A DNA stretch of 64,000 nucleotides, from assembly GCA_033063855.1 (NCBI GenBank), contig CP093831.1, positions 8,184,001 to 8,248,000 on the forward strand. The letters are read 5' to 3'. Positions 59,559 through 64,000 of this stretch are shown here, piece by piece (the first letter of the stretch is position 1; the number at the start of each line of letters is the position of its first letter). Both the position numbers and the translations under genes were made by a program. The notes beneath the pieces are model-generated. The model was not told the origin of the DNA and ran no database searches. It saw only the letters and a program-made list of their open reading frames with translations. The stretch is from Smittia aterrima. Lineage: Eukaryota; Arthropoda; Insecta; Diptera; Chironomidae.

Positions 59559-62500
59559 AATTTCAATTCCACAGACTATCGTTTCACTTGGACGAAGAAA
59601 AAGTCCCAAAATATTTTCCTTCCTTTCCGCTCACTCTCTCTCGTTCGAATTGTTCAACTTTCAGCAGAACATGCTTTTAATTCCATTCTTGTTTATGCAA
59701 ATTTCACTCGTAATAATTTAAGTCAAAGTCTGGGTCCTCTATTAAGACAAGGAGAAGGGGAGGTTGTCGTATCACTTAATTATGCTGTGCACCTTTCTCT
59801 CCCCAACCTCCTCTCGGATAGACGCAATGAGACAAAATGCTGTTTGAATAATTTTCATGTTAAACTTCTAATATTTTCCCACTCAACACCATGGAATTAT
59901 GTGTTTTCCTTCGTCGTTTCCTTTCTCTGATTCTACTTTGGGGACAAGAACAGAAAAGCATTTTCGTGAAATAGAACATTTAAGCTCATGCGAAAGTCTC
60001 GTTCGCAGGAAACTTTTCGTCTTAACGATATTATTCGGTTTCTCTGCTGAAAAGTTCTCACATCGTCTCAATCATTTCGTAAATGGATGAAAACATGTCT
60101 TTATGGGAAAAGGGTTTGTTTTTCTCGCATTCACGTCACCAGCTCAGCTCATCCTGCCTTTGTTGGCAAACTTGTGGAGAAAACTTTCGTCGCAAATGGA
60201 AATGTGACTCCATCGCTTTTAATCGGTTTGTCTCTGGTTGATGTATGAAGGGATAAACATTTCCCTAATGAGTAGATGTTCAATGGAAAAGTTTTTATAG
60301 GCGATTGAAGAAGCTTGACTAGTCTTGAAGCCGATGACTTTGTCAACAATGCTCTTGAAGAGATTATGTCACACAGGACGTAATAATCCTTTGTTATTCG
60401 TCTATGCTTAAGCTTTAATTTCGTTTGCTCTTCTTTCTCTTCTTTAGGATTTCTTTAACAACAACCCAATCATCGCTTGGACGAGCAGAACCTTTCTTCC
60501 TCTTGGTAAATATTTGTTTGAGATAATTTATACGGAATCAATATCGTTTGGTCGAGTTAGTCGAGCCGAATTGACGTTATCATGAATGTTATGTGATTGG
60601 TAGGGTTCAAAGTTGTCTATTCAAGCAAAGACTTTAATAATTTTGTTAAGTTCACAAAATATTTGCAGAACAAGAATGAAGAGACTTGACTTTAAACCTA
60701 AAGGTCGCTAGTCACCCCAGTCACCCCAAGTTCGCTTTTGTGTCAACTGAAATTCGCTGGGATTGAAATTTCTTCACATCCTGAACATTCTGCCAAAAAT
60801 TCTCTTTCTTTGTCCTTTTGTTGCTTACAAATACCAGAAAATGTTTAAGCAGAGAACAAACTCTGAACTGATAAAATTTTATTTACGAGAAAGTTAGACG
60901 AAGAATTATTTTTGTTAGCGAAGAGAAAGAGCCAATTTCCTCTTGTTGACGAGAAGTGCGTTGGCGCTGCGTGAAAAGATTTTTTTTCTATTTCTTTCGA
61001 CTGAATGATATTGGTTTTGAAATCAAAGCTGACTCGTGCTGACTTTGTAGCATTTTGAAAAGGACTGCATGAAGAGATTGCTTATTCGATTTGATTTCTC
61101 GCCTCTGAATAAAATAAAATTGAAGAAAAATAATTCACAAAAAACAAACTTGGTAGACGAAGCTTCAAGTTATTTTAACAAACTCAAAAAAACACGAGAA
61201 AATTTATTCTAATTTTCATTCCCTTTCGCCGTCCGTATCTGTCACGCTGTTATTTTTATCGCATCCCAAAATTAAGATATAAAGAAGCGAGGGACACCAA
61301 AAAAAGTTTAATTAAATTTCATTTGGTGCAACTTTAATTAACTTTCCCTTCACTTTCCGAGCGTTGCTTTCAAGCAAGCGCCTGTGTCACAGACGACAAA
61401 CTTTACGATGTTGAAAATGAAGTTCCAAAGACTTTACGATCATTCGACTTTGTGTTCACAGTCTTCTGACGTTTGTAATTATGAGAAATGATCTCAATGA
61501 AATTTGCCGACTAATTGGTTGCAAAGTCATTTGACGTGATTTCTCTTAAATAAAAGAAAAATCTTCTTCACTCTCGGCTTCATTTTAAATCTGACAACGT
61601 CCCCAACTCACTCATCCATTACGTGAGTTGTGTTGTTGAGAGAAATAAGAGAGATGAATAGGACCCTTGACCTTCGTCTCTTTATTCTTGAGACTGAAAA
61701 CAATTAAAGAAGGAAACAAGGAAGAATTGTTCTCGTTTAAGAGCCGCAAGGCAATAACACTTTAGTTGAAGGACATTAAGCATCAACAGCAGAACTGACA
61801 CACATGTTGTCGAAAGAGGAGATAGAAATCAAGAGCAGTAGAACAGTGTTGCTATGTCGTGAAAAAAAAAACAAAGGAAAAGGTGGCTTCAGCAAAAAAA
61901 AATTGTCCGGGTAAGAAGAAGACTTTGGAAACACCAAGCAGGCCTTGTCTTGTTGTATCAACAATAAATGAAGAATGGAAAGCAGTAGGGAATGAAACGA
62001 AAGCTTTATTTGCAAGCTGTACGCGATATAAATAAGAATTACATCTCACTTCTCCTTTTCCAGCTTTATTTATGCTGCCTCTTCACAAATTCTCTGCCGT
62101 TCGTTTCCGCTCGCGAACACATTTTGTTATTTACTCCGTTCCGACATTTCTTCCTTCTCACTTGAACGGTTTCGGGGGAAAATAGAAAAATTGCAAGGCT
62201 GGCAGGGACTGCAAGACGAAAGGAAACATTTTTATAAGCAAAAGCTTTTGAAAGAGCTTCTCGTGTTGTCTTCAATTTCTTTCATATTTATTCCTCTTAT
62301 TTCTTGGTTCTTTGGAAATTCTTCCGCTCGGAAATGTGTCGTAGTATTTTCTCACAAAATAAGAAGAATTTATGCAATCTCGCAGCTGAAGAAATATTGA
62401 CAGATGGAGGAAGCTTTTTTAATCTTCTGACGAAGATTTGAGCTTTCTCTTTTTACGATTTTCTTTTATTTTTTGGACGCGAAAATGAACAAGAATCATA

Positions 62501-64000
62501 TTAAATAATTTATAGCAGACATCATAAAGATAAATTCGTCTCGCTATTCATCTTGGTATCTTGAAATGATGATAAACTACCTTCTCGGAATATTAAGAGA
62601 GTGGAAAATAAAAGGCTTGAGTCGAAATGAAGATGGAAAAACTCGCATTTCGTGTTTTTCTTTCGATGGATTTTTCACTCGCGTTTGCCATTTCCTCGGA
62701 AGATGAAACTTAATAACTCGGCTGTGTGCGTTTCCCCTGCGGGAAGTCGACTGAGTTCATCTTGGATGATGAGGATTTAGATGAGCAGAAGTCTCTTCCT
62801 CGTCCAACACGAATCTTCATTTATTTTCATCTTCAAGAATGTAATCATGTCTTAAAGTATTATATCAAATTAATGTTCCTACTCCCTAACTGGGTAAAGT
62901 TTCGCATTTGTCCACCCTTTTTTTGAAATGACAAAGAAGAAGAGACGAAATTATGAATATTAGACGATGATACGACTGAAGAGATTTTCCTTTTGCATTA
63001 CATTAGCTTAGGGAGGACTCAGATTTGAAAAATGATTATTTATTATGACATGACATGTGTAGAACTTAAAAGTGTTTCGCCAATGCTCCCCAAGAGTGTC
63101 TTTAAGGAGGGTTGTGACTCGTGCCATTTTCTCACAACGATTCCCCATTAAACCGCACTTAAATCAACAAACATGAGAACTAGAAAATTAATTTTAAATC
63201 ATGAGGTTAGTGAGTTGAAATCCGGTCGAGGGGTTGGTCGGTATTTTCCCTTTGGCATCTTTTCATTTCATTCAAAGCAAGCTTTAGTCATTCATCAACG
63301 AATCTCATGAGAACTTTTCAGCAACCGTAAAGAAACCGAAACCAAAGCTTCAATCTCGACGCCTCTTACGTTTGCAGAATCTGCCGCAGTCATCAATAAA
63401 TTGATTGAAAAATTACTAAACATCACTTAAACTCGAAAGCTATCATTTCAAGTCGTTATGTTCTTCGCGTAATCCCTCCTCGCGCAATTTCGAAGCTTCA
63501 CGTTTAATCCACAAAAAGCTTTCCTTTATGATTTTACAATTGCCTTCTCGTTTTGTTTTATTCTCCGAAAGCTTCAAAAGTTTATGATTTGGAATTAAAA
63601 ATCTTCACGATTCTTTTTTATTTGTTCACTTTTATGAGTTTGCTTTCCTTATGAACCTCTCACTTTAATAACAACATCGGTAGTTTGAACTCACAATAGA
63701 ATCATAAAATAACCCGGAACGGAAAATGTCAATTTTTCATTTTTTCTCTTTTTTTTTGTTATCCGTTTGTACGTGAGGTCAACGAAGCGCAATGAAAAAC
63801 TGATTCAACAAACGAGAGCTTTTTCGAATTAGCAATTTAAAGATATCAGAGCAAACAGAAAAATTCTGCGAATGCAATCAACGACTTTACCGAACATTCC
63901 GAATTGAACTGAACGTTTGATGTTGAGAAAGTCCTGAGACATTGCGAATCATAATTTTCATTCCCGCGGCTGGAAAGTTTCGAGTTGAACTGGTCACGAG
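59559..64000. other. Upstream region of EVA1C, no gene recognised
   Basis: 4.4 kb of AT-rich sequence upstream of the EVA1C start. The promoter and any non-coding leader exons should lie here but cannot be fixed. A tandem duplication of AGTCACCCC occurs at 60710-60727. Short open frames on both strands show no family features. Confidence 0.5.

Noticed and set aside
60710..60727. Tandem AGTCACCCC duplication
   Set aside because: Only two nine-base units; too short to interpret as a repeat array or regulatory cluster.
1..64000. CRISPR arrays, prokaryotic operons, rRNA genes or retroelement coding regions
   Set aside because: No regularly spaced repeats, no polymerase, integrase or transposase motifs and no rRNA-like stretches were seen on either strand.

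Overview
The window is nuclear DNA from an insect, almost certainly a dipteran. Its alpha-spectrin and its SR splicing factor B52/SRp55 read nearly residue for residue like the Drosophila proteins. The genes carry short GT-AG introns (many of about 50-80 nt) and AATAAA signals, and an insect chemosensory protein and a DUF1091 secreted protein are present. In Drosophila the homologues of Gli, alpha-Spec and B52 lie on different chromosome arms, so this is not a close Drosophila relative. A lower (nematoceran, for example midge-like) fly fits, but that is inference. There is nothing prokaryotic here: no CRISPR array, rRNA or confident tRNA.

Positions 1-26,300 are gene-dense. In order: the 3' part of gliotactin (+); a small secreted DUF1091 protein (-); a seven-exon DUF389 multi-pass membrane protein (-); alpha-spectrin (+, six coding exons, 2413 aa); a chemosensory protein (+); PHAX, the snRNA export adaptor (-); an AVL9 homologue (+); a DENND1/connecdenn homologue (-); and B52/SRp55 (+, eight coding exons). 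I rebuilt every exon-intron chain by hand and all reading phases close. Neighbours are very tight: PHAX and AVL9 are head to head 147 bp apart, AVL9 and DENND1 are tail to tail 139 bp apart, and the CSP and PHAX 3' ends overlap.

Positions 26,300-64,000 change character. One gene, an EVA1C-type guidance receptor with two SUEL/galactose-binding lectin domains (-, nine exons, 614 aa), stretches from 59,558 to 41,610 with introns of up to 6.7 kb. The 15 kb on its 3' side and the 4.4 kb on its 5' side hold no gene I can recognise. They contain a GC-richer, splice-site-flanked island near 33.1 kb, several perfect hairpins or palindromes and a CT run.

Functionally, several neighbours belong to neural or epithelial cell surface and cortex biology (gliotactin, alpha-spectrin, EVA1C), two to Rab-linked membrane traffic (AVL9, DENND1), and two to nuclear RNA handling (PHAX, B52). 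They are not an operon, and apart from shared promoters and 3' overlaps there is no sign that they act as one unit. The observations most worth a second look are the DUF389 gene in an animal, a roughly 200-bp dispersed repeat present at 4.0 and 26.4 kb, the long B52 intron, and the 33.1-kb island.
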